DNA of 64,000 nucleotides, from contig JAWNZC010000285.1 of the NCBI GenBank assembly GCA_035771165.1, positions 620,001 to 684,000 of the forward strand. The letters are read 5' to 3'. The position numbers and the translations under genes were made by a program. The notes below the pieces were generated by a model. That model had not been told where the DNA came from. It saw only the letters and a program-made list of their open reading frames with translations, and searched no databases. The stretch comes from Paragorgia papillata. Taxonomy: Eukaryota > Cnidaria > Anthozoa > Scleralcyonacea > Coralliidae. Shown here piece by piece: positions 44,703-53,450 of this stretch (positions are counted from its first letter, which is position 1; every line of letters begins with the position of its first letter).

Positions 44703-44879
44703 TTATACGTTAATTTTCAATATTTTACTCGCTGCACCCAAAAGCTGAGGAAGAAACATTCCAAGTGCCATTCCTGCCCCTAAAGCACCTCCTTTTTGTA
44801 ATCTTTTTCTTCTTCTTCTAAGTTTTTTTGTTTTTTTTGTTTGTTTTTTTAATGCAAAATATATATCTTTTTTACCCAT
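44703..44879 (-). CDS. pX-like basic core/membrane protein (58 aa)
   Basis: Start MGKKDIYFALKK is preferred over an upstream in-frame Met that would add a hydrophobic leader. A basic run (KKLRRRRKRLQKGG) is followed by a hydrophobic helix, GALGAGMALGMFLPQLLGAA. The layout, basic arm, GG site, then amphipathic helix, matches adenovirus core peptide precursors. It sits next to the capsid gene. Confidence 0.55.
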   Translation of the reverse strand: MGKKDIYFALKKQTKKTKKLRRRRKRLQKGGALGAGMALGMFLPQLLGAASKILKINV

Positions 44880-45065
44880 TTTTTTAACGTTACAGTAACA
44901 CAGATAGATAACAACTAATGTTTTTGTGAAAATTTTTTTTATTTTAAACAAATAAATACAGCTTTTTTTTAAAAAAATTAAAGTAAATAAACGAATACAA
45001 TTTCAAAAAAAAATATATAAAATATGATAAAATATAGATTAATTATTTAAATTATTACATTTTTT

Positions 45066-45314
45066 TTACCGTGATAAAATTCGTAAAAGATTTGGGTCAA
45101 TGTCAAGTTTTCTTTTTTTTTTTGGCTGTTTTTTTAAACTTTTATCATAAACTTCATTCATATTATTAGGTAATCCTACTTTGCCATCAAGTAAAATATC
45201 TTCTTTCGTTACTTTTTTTTCTCTCGCAACTACAAAATGGTTTGATTGATAATGTCCACCATTTCGTTTTCCATTTAATAAATCTATGAAATCTTTTTCG
45301 CTTAATTTACTCAT
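45066..45314 (-). CDS. Unrecognised small basic protein (82 aa)
   Basis: It begins MSKLSEKDFIDLLNGKRNGG and ends in LKKQPKKKRKLDIDPNLL. Start and upstream stop overlap by 4 nt (ATGA), suggesting coupled expression with the gene at 45311. It may be a scaffold or virion-associated protein (inference). Confidence 0.55.
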   Translation of the reverse strand: MSKLSEKDFIDLLNGKRNGGHYQSNHFVVAREKKVTKEDILLDGKVGLPNNMNEVYDKSLKKQPKKKRKLDIDPNLLRILSR

Positions 45315-45814
45315 TCTTGGAATAAATTTAAATAAAATGTTATTTCTTCACCGCTTAACTCTCTACTATTATGATCCTCTTCGTAAGAAATGAAAAACTG
45401 AATGTTTTTTTTAGCGTCATCTTCATTTAATAATAAAAAATGCGGTAGTGTTTTTTTATCACTATTTAAAGCAAAAGAGATATTTTTTTCATTGATATAA
45501 AATAAAACACGTTTTACAAATAAAATATATTGTTGAGCAGGTGTTTGAATTGTTGATTCTGTATGACTATTTGTAATATTTACAATTTTTAAATTTTTAA
45601 TATTTTTCTGTTCTAAATTTTTTTTGAATCCAGAAAAATCAATTTTTTTGGAATATAATAAACGAAAATTTTCTTTTATTCCCTTACATTCAAATGAGTT
45701 TAAATTCCATAACGTTTTATTATCATTATATGATGTAGATGAAAAAGGATATGTCACTTCATAATTTTTAATGCATAAAACATGATTTTTTTCTACCAGC
45801 TTCACTTTAAGCAT
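45311..45814 (-). CDS. Unrecognised protein (167 aa)
   Basis: It lies between the penton-like gene and a small basic gene and overlaps both (8 and 4 nt). It has beta-like stretches (YEVTYPFSSTSYND, TIQTPAQQYILFV) and ends SGEEITFYLNLFQE. The location suggests a virion component. No family was recognised. Confidence 0.55.
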   Translation of the reverse strand: MLKVKLVEKNHVLCIKNYEVTYPFSSTSYNDNKTLWNLNSFECKGIKENFRLLYSKKIDFSGFKKNLEQKNIKNLKIVNITNSHTESTIQTPAQQYILFVKRVLFYINEKNISFALNSDKKTLPHFLLLNEDDAKKNIQFFISYEEDHNSRELSGEEITFYLNLFQE

Positions 45815-46742
45815 AATGAATTATTCCTTCAATATTAACAGTTCCTGAATCAAAGGGAATCAATGTACCTTCACTATCTTTTAATGTTATATGTAACGAA
45901 GAAATTTTTGTTTTTTTAAATTTCCTTTTAACTGAAACTGAGGGTGAATAAACAATTAATTCTCCGTTTCCTTTCCCTTGTTCAGACCAGCGAATCGGTA
46001 CAGTTGTTAATATCTCCGATGATGTATCACCCACCAAACCCCTTTCCAATTCTTCGCAATAAATAAATATTTTATCCACCCCGTCCGAAATATCGGGTAA
46101 ATAATCAGCAAAAATCGACTGAGTTGTCGATGATACTTCTTCTTGATCGACGGTTTGCTTAAAATTGATTGTTTCTTTGCTAAATCCTAACATAAACGCC
46201 AATTTCGTTGAAATATTCAATGCAATATCGATTAAAAATTTTTTTCTTTCATTTTCTACCGATGAAGACGATAAATGAAACTCACTTAAATTACCACCAT
46301 CATGTGCTTTTCCAGTTGACGAATGAAATTGATTTAACCAATATTCAGCATATATATTTGCACTAATTTTTATTTTCCCGTTATTGTCAAATGTAAAAAA
46401 AATATCATATTCATTTAATGCGTTATTTAAATAATTTATTAGTCTTTCTAAAGTGTAAATTCCCTCCGGGATGATAAATTTTCCACTTTCTATATATAGA
46501 TTAGTGTCTTCATATATGCCTTTATCATTTTTTTTAAACCATTGATATTGTAATTGAAGAGTAAACCAACATTTATCACCAGTTACATTTTTTGTTGTCG
46601 CAGGATAGGTAATAGTTGATACTTCAAAAAATGCTTCACGATTTAACGCATCGATCGGTTGAATTAATTTCATTTCAAAATTGTTTGTGTAATTAATCCT
46701 TCCTTCTTTTACGGTATTACTTAAAATGTGTAAATGCGTCAT
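45807..46742 (-). CDS. Minor capsid (penton-type) protein (311 aa)
   Basis: The pattern is that of Polinton pentons: an N-terminal strand with NFEMKLIQPIDA followed by FFEVSTITYPATTKNV, IPEGIYTLERLINYLN, NGKIKIS, KLAFMLGF, and DKIFIYCEELERGLVGD before a second jelly-roll half. Pentons occupy the five-fold vertices. The frame is intact and overlaps the integrase stop by 4 nt. Confidence 0.75.
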   Translation of the reverse strand: MTHLHILSNTVKEGRINYTNNFEMKLIQPIDALNREAFFEVSTITYPATTKNVTGDKCWFTLQLQYQWFKKNDKGIYEDTNLYIESGKFIIPEGIYTLERLINYLNNALNEYDIFFTFDNNGKIKISANIYAEYWLNQFHSSTGKAHDGGNLSEFHLSSSSVENERKKFLIDIALNISTKLAFMLGFSKETINFKQTVDQEEVSSTTQSIFADYLPDISDGVDKIFIYCEELERGLVGDTSSEILTTVPIRWSEQGKGNGELIVYSPSVSVKRKFKKTKISSLHITLKDSEGTLIPFDSGTVNIEGIIHYA

Positions 46743-47631
46743 ATTTTCTGTAATTCCTCTCGGTAAAATATACCTTCTATCTTTTCGTTATTTAAATCTT
46801 CTAATTCGTATGTTACAGGATCCGTAATTAACACTTTTTTTATTTTAAAATTTTCATTTGTCCATCGACGTAAACTACTTTTTTCAAAAATATTTGTTTT
46901 TGTACGCGCAATACGTACAAGAGTTCCTTCCTTTAACAACTCCTTAGTAAAAATAATAGGCGAAATCATTTTACATAACATTACATTCTTCAATTTATTC
47001 ATTTTTTTTTTCCCGCGATAAATATCATGAGGTGAAACCCCCCCCAAACTCTTATGGGGTGATTTATTATATCTATCGATAATAATAGGGAAATAAGAAA
47101 AATAATCAAAACTTCCCGTCAATGTTAAAACACGGCGTGTCATTGTTTTCAAAGTTTGAATTACTCTTTCAACATGAGATGCTTTAATCTCTCGGTTATA
47201 GGTGTGAAAAACGGAAAATCCATATTTTTTACTCAATTCTTTACGAATTATTTGAAATTCAGTTCCTTCATCACATTGAATCTTTTCAGGCGAATCTTCC
47301 TTTTTTTAAATCTTCTCGAATTTATTTGCAGTATTTCTTGCAGTTTTTTTTTTAACAGTTCAACCTATACATATCTTGAATAAACATCAATACACACAAG
47401 CCAATAACGATATTGATTATTATAACGTGATAAATCTTTATTTTCAGCTAAATCAATTTCCCATTGTTGATTTTTTTCATTTACGTGTATATTTAAGCGT
47501 CTATATTTCTTTCTATTAAGTTTATGTTGTCTATATTTTGATAATTCTTCTTCATTTAATGTTTCTCCCTTCAGTAATCTTGCAGCTTTTTCGATAAATT
47601 CTGGAGAAAATTTCAGTTTTTTTTTACTCAT
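46739..47631 (-). pseudogene. Retroviral-type (rve) integrase, broken
   Basis: This integrase inserts Maverick/Polinton DNA by DDE chemistry. The N-terminal part (47365-47631) has a zinc-finger-like lead and QWEIDLAE with the first Asp, then CIDVYSRYV. A TAG (47365-47367) follows in frame. The next 130 bp contain an A-run frame change and a TAA near 47310. The C-terminal frame resumes with CDEGTEF (second Asp) and ASHVERVIQTLK (Glu), then a chromodomain-like end. All three catalytic acids are recognisable, but at least three lesions separate them. Confidence 0.85.
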
Positions 47632-47664
47632 TTTCTAAAAAAAAACAAATAAAAATAATTTTTT

Positions 47665-48585
47665 TTATATTACGATTTTTTCAATCGTTTTTTTAATCTC
47701 TTCTATCTCGCCACTTCGTATCATATTAACAAAATCAACTTTATCTTCGTCTTTTAAGAGTGTGTTCATCTCGTCATTATAACAACAAATACAGTCTTCT
47801 AAAGATAAATTAGTCAAACTTTTATAATACATTAATTCCACTAAAGCATTTTGATTTATAGTTTTTGTTGACGATGTTGACGGTTGATTTTGCTGATATT
47901 CAATACTTTTTCTTTCTAGTGTTTGTTGGTACTCACTTTCATTTTCATTGTCGTCACCGTCTTTCAACTTTTTCTTTTGGGGTAATCCTTTTTCTTTTTG
48001 CTTTCTTTTTCTCGTTCCACCATTTGCATTACCATTTACGGCGTGGTAAAATTTACTAAGGCCACTGCAAATAGTATGCAAGTTGTCATTCTTCTTAAAA
48101 AAACAACTACCCCATTCATCGCTCCACTGATCGTTTTTCTCTGGGGCAACTTCTTCTTCACACGCTTCATTGTCTTCGTTGAACGACATGTCGTCGTCAG
48201 GTAATTCGAGCACTTGTTTTTGGCGTACAAGTTCACCCCCACCGAATTCGGTTGACCGTAAGACAAGACGCTGATTTTCGTTCTTGTAATCAGCGTATTC
48301 GGCGACGACGATGAAAATTTGCCCTCCTTTAAATAAACTTCCCATTTCACCGTTCTTACTTGCACCACTGGTTTGCAGTACGTTAACTAGATGCGGAATT
48401 AGCTCCATGTCTAGTTCCATTTCAGATTGCATGGTGAATTTTAAACACTGTTTGCTTGTGGGATAAGCCTTTCCCAGCATAGCTTTTCCGTTCTTCTTCT
48501 TTAACGCTACTATTTTACGTGTGTAATCGGGATAATTTTGTAGAACTGTTTCGTTTGATGTATATTGCTTTAAGTAAAGCTCCAT
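47665..48585 (-). CDS. Unrecognised protein (306 aa)
   Basis: The N-terminal half has beta-like character (GQIFIVVAEYAD, RLVLRSTEFGGGEL). A linker with basic (RKRKQKEKGLPQKKKLK) and acidic stretches follows, then a helical C-terminus ending EIEEIKKTIEKIVI. A TATA box precedes it, unlike the other virion-side genes. It could be a DNA-binding or regulatory protein. No family was recognised. Confidence 0.6.
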   Translation of the reverse strand: MELYLKQYTSNETVLQNYPDYTRKIVALKKKNGKAMLGKAYPTSKQCLKFTMQSEMELDMELIPHLVNVLQTSGASKNGEMGSLFKGGQIFIVVAEYADYKNENQRLVLRSTEFGGGELVRQKQVLELPDDDMSFNEDNEACEEEVAPEKNDQWSDEWGSCFFKKNDNLHTICSGLSKFYHAVNGNANGGTRKRKQKEKGLPQKKKLKDGDDNENESEYQQTLERKSIEYQQNQPSTSSTKTINQNALVELMYYKSLTNLSLEDCICCYNDEMNTLLKDEDKVDFVNMIRSGEIEEIKKTIEKIVI

Positions 48586-48635
48586 TTTTCGTCTGTGTTC
48601 ACGATTGAATGATAAAAAAGTCTAACACCATTCCT

Positions 48636-48643
48636 ATTTTATA
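48636..48643 (-). promoter_or_regulatory. TATA box for the 306-aa gene
   Basis: TATAAAAT on the minus strand lies 51 bp upstream of the ATG at 48585. Confidence 0.5.
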
Positions 48644-49110
48644 GAATTTTTTTTCCAAAATATTTATTTTATTTTATTTATTTTATTTCAATCCAAATAC
48701 GGTAAGAGATGTATTATACATTTTTATACAATCTTCTATAAAATTATCTGAAAACTGGTTATTCCTGCATAAAAAATCTATACAATCTTTTATAAATATC
48801 TGACATACAGGGAATTGCATAAATATATAATAAAAAAAATGTTGTGTCATTTTTTTTTACTTCTAAATAAAAAACTAGCACTGATGTTGACTGTACGATT
48901 GAAAATGAAAATGAATGTAATTAGAAACAAAACAATTGCACCGGATATTATATCAATGAATACAATATGACGCCTTGGGGTGTCATGTGGTGTTATATGA
49001 AACAATGTGGCGTATATTGGATATATGACACCATGTGGTGCCATATGGCATCATAGCGCATATATTTCCATATATGTTTGGAAAAATTTTTCTTGTTTTT
49101 CTTGAATATT
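48644..49110. other. Intergenic, short-repeat-rich
   Basis: This lies between the minus-strand 306-aa gene and the plus-strand spliced gene. It has TTTATTTTA runs, a near-CArG CCAAATACGG (48693-48702), and around 48960-49060 repeated (T)GTGG(T/C)G(T/C)(T/C)ATATG text. A 65-residue minus frame with one hydrophobic stretch (48847-49044) lies over these repeats and is not convincing. Confidence 0.45.
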
Positions 49111-49193
49111 CCATATATGGATACACACCATATATGGTTAAAATGCTTTGTCTCGATTGGTTAAGATAAAACCCTGTTTTTTATTATATATAG
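49111..49193 (+). promoter_or_regulatory. Paired CArG motifs and TATA box of spliced gene
   Basis: CCATATATGG occurs exactly at 49111-49120 and 49128-49137. TATATATAG follows at 49185-49193. The ATG at 49273 is 80 bp further. This is the clearest example of the CArG-then-TATA arrangement in the element. Confidence 0.55.
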
Positions 49194-49272
49194 CCCCAAA
49201 ACAATTTTTTTAAATAGAACCGTCGAAAACATTTTATGAAGCACACTGAAGAAAGATACAATATAGAAAAAA

Positions 49273-50304
49273 ATGGCTTACAATATAGAAAATGTTCTAA
49301 AAGTAATCGCTAGTAAAGAATTTGACATCAAACTTCTAACTGACGGTAAGTAAAAAAAATTTTTTTTCTGTTTATACTCTGATTTATACTTATGGGGGGT
49401 TTTTTCGGGGTTTTTTTATCTCTTAGCTCTTAAAACAAAAGAAATGTTATTGGAGAAAGAGCAGTTGATAGCTGTATCAAATATGGAAGAAGAAGATGAA
49501 TCAAATTTTTGTTTCCCTCCTGAACCAAGACCCAATCTTCATGACTTTCTTGAAAGAGAGTTAGAACAGCAAGAACTAAATACGCCATTAAACACACCGT
49601 ACCCGTGTGTTCCTGATTATCCTGAATCAATAATAGAAACATTTACCCAGGAAATTCCGCTGTCGTCAATACTACTACCACCATCGTTACAACCATCAAC
49701 GAGTCAAAATGAGTCAGAAATTATTATACCCTCCCTACTATCACCACCACCACCACTGGTTCCACAATTTCCTCACCCACAACACCCTCCAGTTATGGTA
49801 CCATATAAACAAATACCCTTACGTGTTTTTAAAGAAACCCAACCACCCAATTCAGATTCTAGGTACATTGAATTTAAAATACCAAAAAAGCGTTATGGAA
49901 AAAATATTAATTTATTGAAGCAGCAATACGATGCAGAAGCAGCAGCAGCAGCAGCAGAAGAAGAAGAAGAGGAAGAAGAAGAAGAGGAGGGAGAAGGAGA
50001 AGGAGGAGAAGGAGAAAAAAAAAAAAAGAGACATAAATATTTTAAGAAAACATTATATTTTAAGAAAAAAGATAGTGTACATGAACGTTTCCCAATATAC
50101 ACGTGTAAAAATGAAGACATGATAGTGACTGCAGAAAATAAATTTAGAGAGGTAAAAAGAATTTTTATGATAAAAAAAAAGGCAATTCAGAAATTATCGT
50201 ATATAAAAGAAAAATTAAGTGACTTAGACTTAGTTGAGATGAGATATAGAAATGAACTAAAGAAATCAGACAATAAGAAAGTAAAGTTGAATAAAAAAAT
50301 TTAA
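49273..50304 (+). CDS. Spliced Pro-rich, Glu-rich protein (316 aa, 81-nt intron)
   Basis: Exon 1 (49273-49345) encodes MAYNIENVLKVIASKEF and ends at a consensus donor GTAAGT. The intron (49346-49426) ends TATCTCTTAG, and exon 2 continues the same frame to 50304. The first part is acidic. A Pro/Ser-rich segment (about residues 80-130) is followed by Ala and Glu runs from GCA/GAA repeats and then a basic, helical C-terminus. It is probably nuclear or a virion-tegument-like adaptor. No domain was recognised. Confidence 0.6.
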
Positions 50305-50321
50305 AAAACAAAAAATGTGTG

Positions 50322-50747
50322 ATGGATATCATTGTTGAAGAACTCAAAAAACATGGTATCGATAAGGGAGAAAATATTCTGGAAAATGCAATCGAAAAAT
50401 GTATTTTAATAAATAAACAGCTTCTACATACAACAAAAGATTGTATTGTTAACAGCAATTTAAAGTTAGAGACAATTTACCGTGGTATGGGACGGAATGA
50501 AATTGGTCAAATTATTATATTTTATTCTCTCATCGAAATTTATTACCAAGAAAAAAGGGATAAAGAAGAAGATATAATCAAACATTTAACAAGATTAACA
50601 GTAGACGATTTCAAACGCTCGACAAAACAACATATCTTTTTTCCATTTTATCAAAAGCAAAAAAAAGACAAAGCGTTAAGTACAATATTTATAGGGTCTT
50701 TATCATTGGGTTTTATCGCTGGAGCTATTACGTTTTTATTACAGTAA
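50322..50747 (+). CDS. Tail-anchored protein, possibly Bcl-2-like (141 aa)
   Basis: Start MDIIVEELKKHGI. The body looks all-helical. The C-terminus is a membrane anchor (STIFIGSLSLGFIAGAITFLL), as in tail-anchored proteins. YRGMGRNEIGQIIIFYSL might correspond to a BH1 region (a G-R followed by a hydrophobic helix), and length and anchor match viral Bcl-2 proteins. Sequence support is weak, so this is only a hypothesis. It lies 18 nt after the spliced gene. Confidence 0.4.
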   Translation: MDIIVEELKKHGIDKGENILENAIEKCILINKQLLHTTKDCIVNSNLKLETIYRGMGRNEIGQIIIFYSLIEIYYQEKRDKEEDIIKHLTRLTVDDFKRSTKQHIFFPFYQKQKKDKALSTIFIGSLSLGFIAGAITFLLQ

Positions 50748-50752
50748 AAAGA

Positions 50753-50929
50753 ATGAATAAGAAAGAGTTGGAATTCCATTTAAAACTCAAAATATTCTCA
50801 TATGACATTATACGAATGGAAGAGAATGAAGAAGATTTGGATTTTTGGTATTCTTGTGGTAGATTTGTTCAAGCGTTAAATGACTTTTTTTGTAAAGTAA
50901 AAGAAAGAGAAAAAAATGGTAATAAGTGA
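50753..50929 (+). CDS. Small protein overlapping the Fic gene (58 aa)
   Basis: It begins MNKKELEFHLKLKIF 6 nt after the previous stop and overlaps the Fic start by 14 nt. The protein is helical and charged, with EEDLDFWYSCGRFVQ. Its position matches that of separately encoded Fic inhibitors, but I do not see the (S/T)xxxE(G/N) inhibitory motif. Confidence 0.4.
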   Translation: MNKKELEFHLKLKIFSYDIIRMEENEEDLDFWYSCGRFVQALNDFFCKVKEREKNGNK

Positions 50930-51332
50930 AATATGTATTTTCCTTCACAAACGTTGTATGAAGAATGGAGGTGAATATTCAAAATCGAGAAGAATTGTTG
51001 GAAATCATTACCCTCCAGATCCAGACTTCATTGAAGAATATATGAAATTATTAAACAAACAATATCGTAGTTTTACTCCTTACACTAAATCACTAGCTAC
51101 ACGAATGTATTTTTCTCTTGAATATATTCATCCGTTTTCAGATGGTAATGGGCGGGTAGGAAAAGCTTTATTCGCAATATTGAACAACAATTTATTTTGT
51201 AAAGTTAAAACACACAAACAGCATGAAGAATTATGTAAAGAACTAGAAAGATTAGAACGTGATGTTTACGTTTTCAAAGATAGAGAATGTAAAATTCATA
51301 AATTTAATAAATTGCAAAATATTTTACAATAA
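50916..51332 (+). CDS. Fic-domain protein (138 aa)
   Basis: Fic enzymes transfer AMP (or related groups) from nucleotides to Ser, Thr or Tyr of target proteins. The catalytic loop is HPFSDGNGR (residues 72-80) with the catalytic His72. Lys83 stands where the last Arg of HxFx(D/E)GNGRxxR is usual. A flap-like YSKSRRIVGNHYPPDP (21-36) precedes it. The protein is little more than the core domain, with no inhibitory helix seen. Neighbours are accessory genes of the right arm, so a role in modifying host proteins is plausible (inference). Transfer from a cellular or bacterial source is possible. Confidence 0.85.
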   Translation: MVISEICIFLHKRCMKNGGEYSKSRRIVGNHYPPDPDFIEEYMKLLNKQYRSFTPYTKSLATRMYFSLEYIHPFSDGNGRVGKALFAILNNNLFCKVKTHKQHEELCKELERLERDVYVFKDRECKIHKFNKLQNILQ

Positions 51333-51404
51333 AAAAATTATCAGCATATAGGGTATGTAATAAAGCAGGGCTGTTTTTTCCCCGATATATATCTGTCTTT
51401 GTAT

Positions 51405-51623
51405 TTATCTCTTAAGCACAGTTTTTTCTTTTTTCCAGTTTTCATCCTTCTTCTTCTTTAAATATATCACAGTCTTATCAGGATATTCGCAAAAACAACA
51501 TTCTGGTATTGTCTCTGAATTACGAAACTTTTCATTCAACTTGTCTGCGAAATGACTTTGGGTATAATAAAGAGTAAAGATACATACGATCATGACAAAC
51601 CACTGGTTATACTTCAACATCAT
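51405..51623 (-). CDS. Small membrane or secreted protein (72 aa)
   Basis: It starts MMLKYNQWFVMIVCIFTLYY, an N-terminal hydrophobic segment that may be a signal anchor. Then follow CCFCEYPDKTVIYL and a basic tail. It is a short frame whose support is the hydrophobic start and clean spacing to its neighbours. Confidence 0.4.
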   Translation of the reverse strand: MMLKYNQWFVMIVCIFTLYYTQSHFADKLNEKFRNSETIPECCFCEYPDKTVIYLKKKKDENWKKEKTVLKR

Positions 51624-51715
51624 CTTTAATCTTTGATAAAAAATTTATTACATAAAGTGAGTGAGCGAGTTTATATATACTCACTTCACTATACTACCAT
51701 ACATTTTTTTTCATT

Positions 51716-52936
51716 TTAACAACAACATTTTTCATTCATTGGGTAAAATATAGATAAATTATTAATTTCCGGCACTTCAGGTAATACAAAATTTACATAA
51801 TCTTCTAATTCACTTTCAATATTCTCACAACAATATACACATATTTGACAAGACTCGTATTGCGTTTTAAAATCTATAACGGGTGGATCAGAGATGCGGA
51901 AAGTGGGTAACGATAAAATAAAATTTCTCTCAACATTTTTTTCCTCCTCACTCATTTTTCTATTTAAATTTTCCATTTTATAACATATCGGTTCGATATA
52001 GGATGTACATTCGTTCATACAATTTTTATAGCGGCATTTAATTTGCGTTTTATAAATATCATCATCTATTTTCAAATATCGTTCTATGTATTTATTTATT
52101 CGTTCAATATTATAGTTAGCGCTGGATTGTCGTGCTAATACTCCGTCAGGATTATGTTGTTTACAAAAAAAAATAAAACATGCAATTAGATTATAAACCA
52201 TTTCAAAATCAACTTCTTGGTTAGAAATAGAGATACAGTTGAAGAAAAAATAAGGTGATACAGAATACAAAAAAAAAATTGCTGTTAAAGCTCTCTCACC
52301 ATATTGCGTACGAATATGAGAAAATAATTCATATTTTCTTGTCGCACCACCGTACGCGAATGGCGTATTCATTGAATTTGTATTTTCATTTTTACAACCC
52401 GTTAAATGATAATTATCTCTTTGCGTAACTGTATGATAATTAGGTAAAAGCTCAAAATAATATTCCTTAACTACATCAGGGTTTTGAGGGAAAAGCGAAC
52501 AACATATGGAACTATCGCGGACCAATATCAAATCTCTTAAACAAGAAGATAGTCTCACTGCCCAACGACCGGTTCTTTCAGACATATTAGGTATTAAATA
52601 TCGTTTTAGATTGTTGTCTATAGTGACATAAGGTAAGAGTTCTTTGTCTTCTTTGTTTTCATCACCAGGTGTTCCTCTATACAACCATAAAGGATAGAGG
52701 TGTCGAGTACATCCGAGTTGCAGGATGTCTTCTCTTTCAATCAATCTTATAAAACCACCTTGATATATATCCAATAGACCAAATAACCAATATAATATAC
52801 CAATTTCACGATTACGAAATTCACGAAATTCAGGAACAATAATAAGAATCGTTTTCAAAATACATTCTTCGTCGTCGTCATGTTTTATTCTTTTAGTATT
52901 TTCACGTCCCAATTCTGATTTGGCGCGTTTACTCAT
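51716..52936 (-). CDS. Arm family Q protein, right copy (406 aa)
   Basis: This is the full-length partner of the left-arm gene at 24001-25263, on the opposite strand. Shared blocks include VPEFREFRNREIG, LYWLFGLLDIYQGG, MSERTGRWAVR, EKNVERNFI and PEINNLSIF. The N-terminus is basic (SKRAKSELGRENTKRIK), probably nuclear. The C-terminus has Cys pairs (CQICVYCC, KCCC). The gene overlaps the upstream gene by 4 nt (ATGA). I do not know the family. Its presence at both arms suggests an important early function. Confidence 0.7.
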   Translation of the reverse strand: MSKRAKSELGRENTKRIKHDDDEECILKTILIIVPEFREFRNREIGILYWLFGLLDIYQGGFIRLIEREDILQLGCTRHLYPLWLYRGTPGDENKEDKELLPYVTIDNNLKRYLIPNMSERTGRWAVRLSSCLRDLILVRDSSICCSLFPQNPDVVKEYYFELLPNYHTVTQRDNYHLTGCKNENTNSMNTPFAYGGATRKYELFSHIRTQYGERALTAIFFLYSVSPYFFFNCISISNQEVDFEMVYNLIACFIFFCKQHNPDGVLARQSSANYNIERINKYIERYLKIDDDIYKTQIKCRYKNCMNECTSYIEPICYKMENLNRKMSEEEKNVERNFILSLPTFRISDPPVIDFKTQYESCQICVYCCENIESELEDYVNFVLPEVPEINNLSIFYPMNEKCCC

Positions 52937-53361
52937 GTCTCTTGCTCATCCTCTTCTTCAATAATTTCTTTAAAAAAAAGGTAATTGTCTTCACATAACT
53001 TTCTTTTATGAATAGGACAGTTTAACATTTTAATTGCGTTATTGATATCACACTCTCTGACAAATTCAATTTTACAATGTTCGTTTATGTCTTCCTGAAA
53101 CCTTTCCAATACTGTTTCATTGTTTATCTTCAACTCCTTAATCACTCGTGGATAAAACAATTCCATTTTTTCTTTAAACGAAATATCACATCCATTGCAA
53201 TATTTATAGTAGGCATCATTTACCATATCAACAATAACTTCAATGTAACATAGGGTTAAAACATTACCTATTTCTTCTGTTTGTTTTTCTTCCTCAGTCT
53301 CTTTTCTTTTCTTATTAAGATCACATGAGATTGAACTGACAAAGCTACGTTTTGCAGCCAT
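52933..53361 (-). CDS. Unrecognised protein upstream of family Q (142 aa)
   Basis: It starts MAAKRSFVSSISCDLNKKRK and has a helical middle and a possible metal site (CPIHKRKLC near residue 115). Its last codons overlap the family Q start, so both probably come from one transcript driven by the TATA box at 53396. Confidence 0.6.
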   Translation of the reverse strand: MAAKRSFVSSISCDLNKKRKETEEEKQTEEIGNVLTLCYIEVIVDMVNDAYYKYCNGCDISFKEKMELFYPRVIKELKINNETVLERFQEDINEHCKIEFVRECDINNAIKMLNCPIHKRKLCEDNYLFFKEIIEEEDEQET

Positions 53362-53395
53362 CTTTTACTGAACAATGAATTTTTTTTACAAACTG

Positions 53396-53403
53396 TATTT
53401 ATA
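53396..53403 (-). promoter_or_regulatory. TATA box for the 52933-53361 / family Q pair
   Basis: TATAAATA on the minus strand lies 35 bp before the ATG at 53361. A CArG motif (53451-53460) lies about 50 bp further upstream. Confidence 0.5.
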
Positions 53404-53450
53404 GTTTTATTTATAATATTTTATAAAATATCAAATATAGAAATCTCAAC

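Noticed and set aside
48847..49044. 65-codon minus-strand frame with a hydrophobic stretch
   Set aside because: It covers short GTGGTG/ATATGG repeats in a promoter-rich gap, and its N-terminus is repeat-derived. It is not supported enough to call a gene.
50753..51332. Fic gene with its small partner as a toxin-antitoxin module of bacterial contamination
   Set aside because: Codon use, A/T-run style, neighbours and lack of bacterial signals match the surrounding viral genes, so it belongs to element 1.
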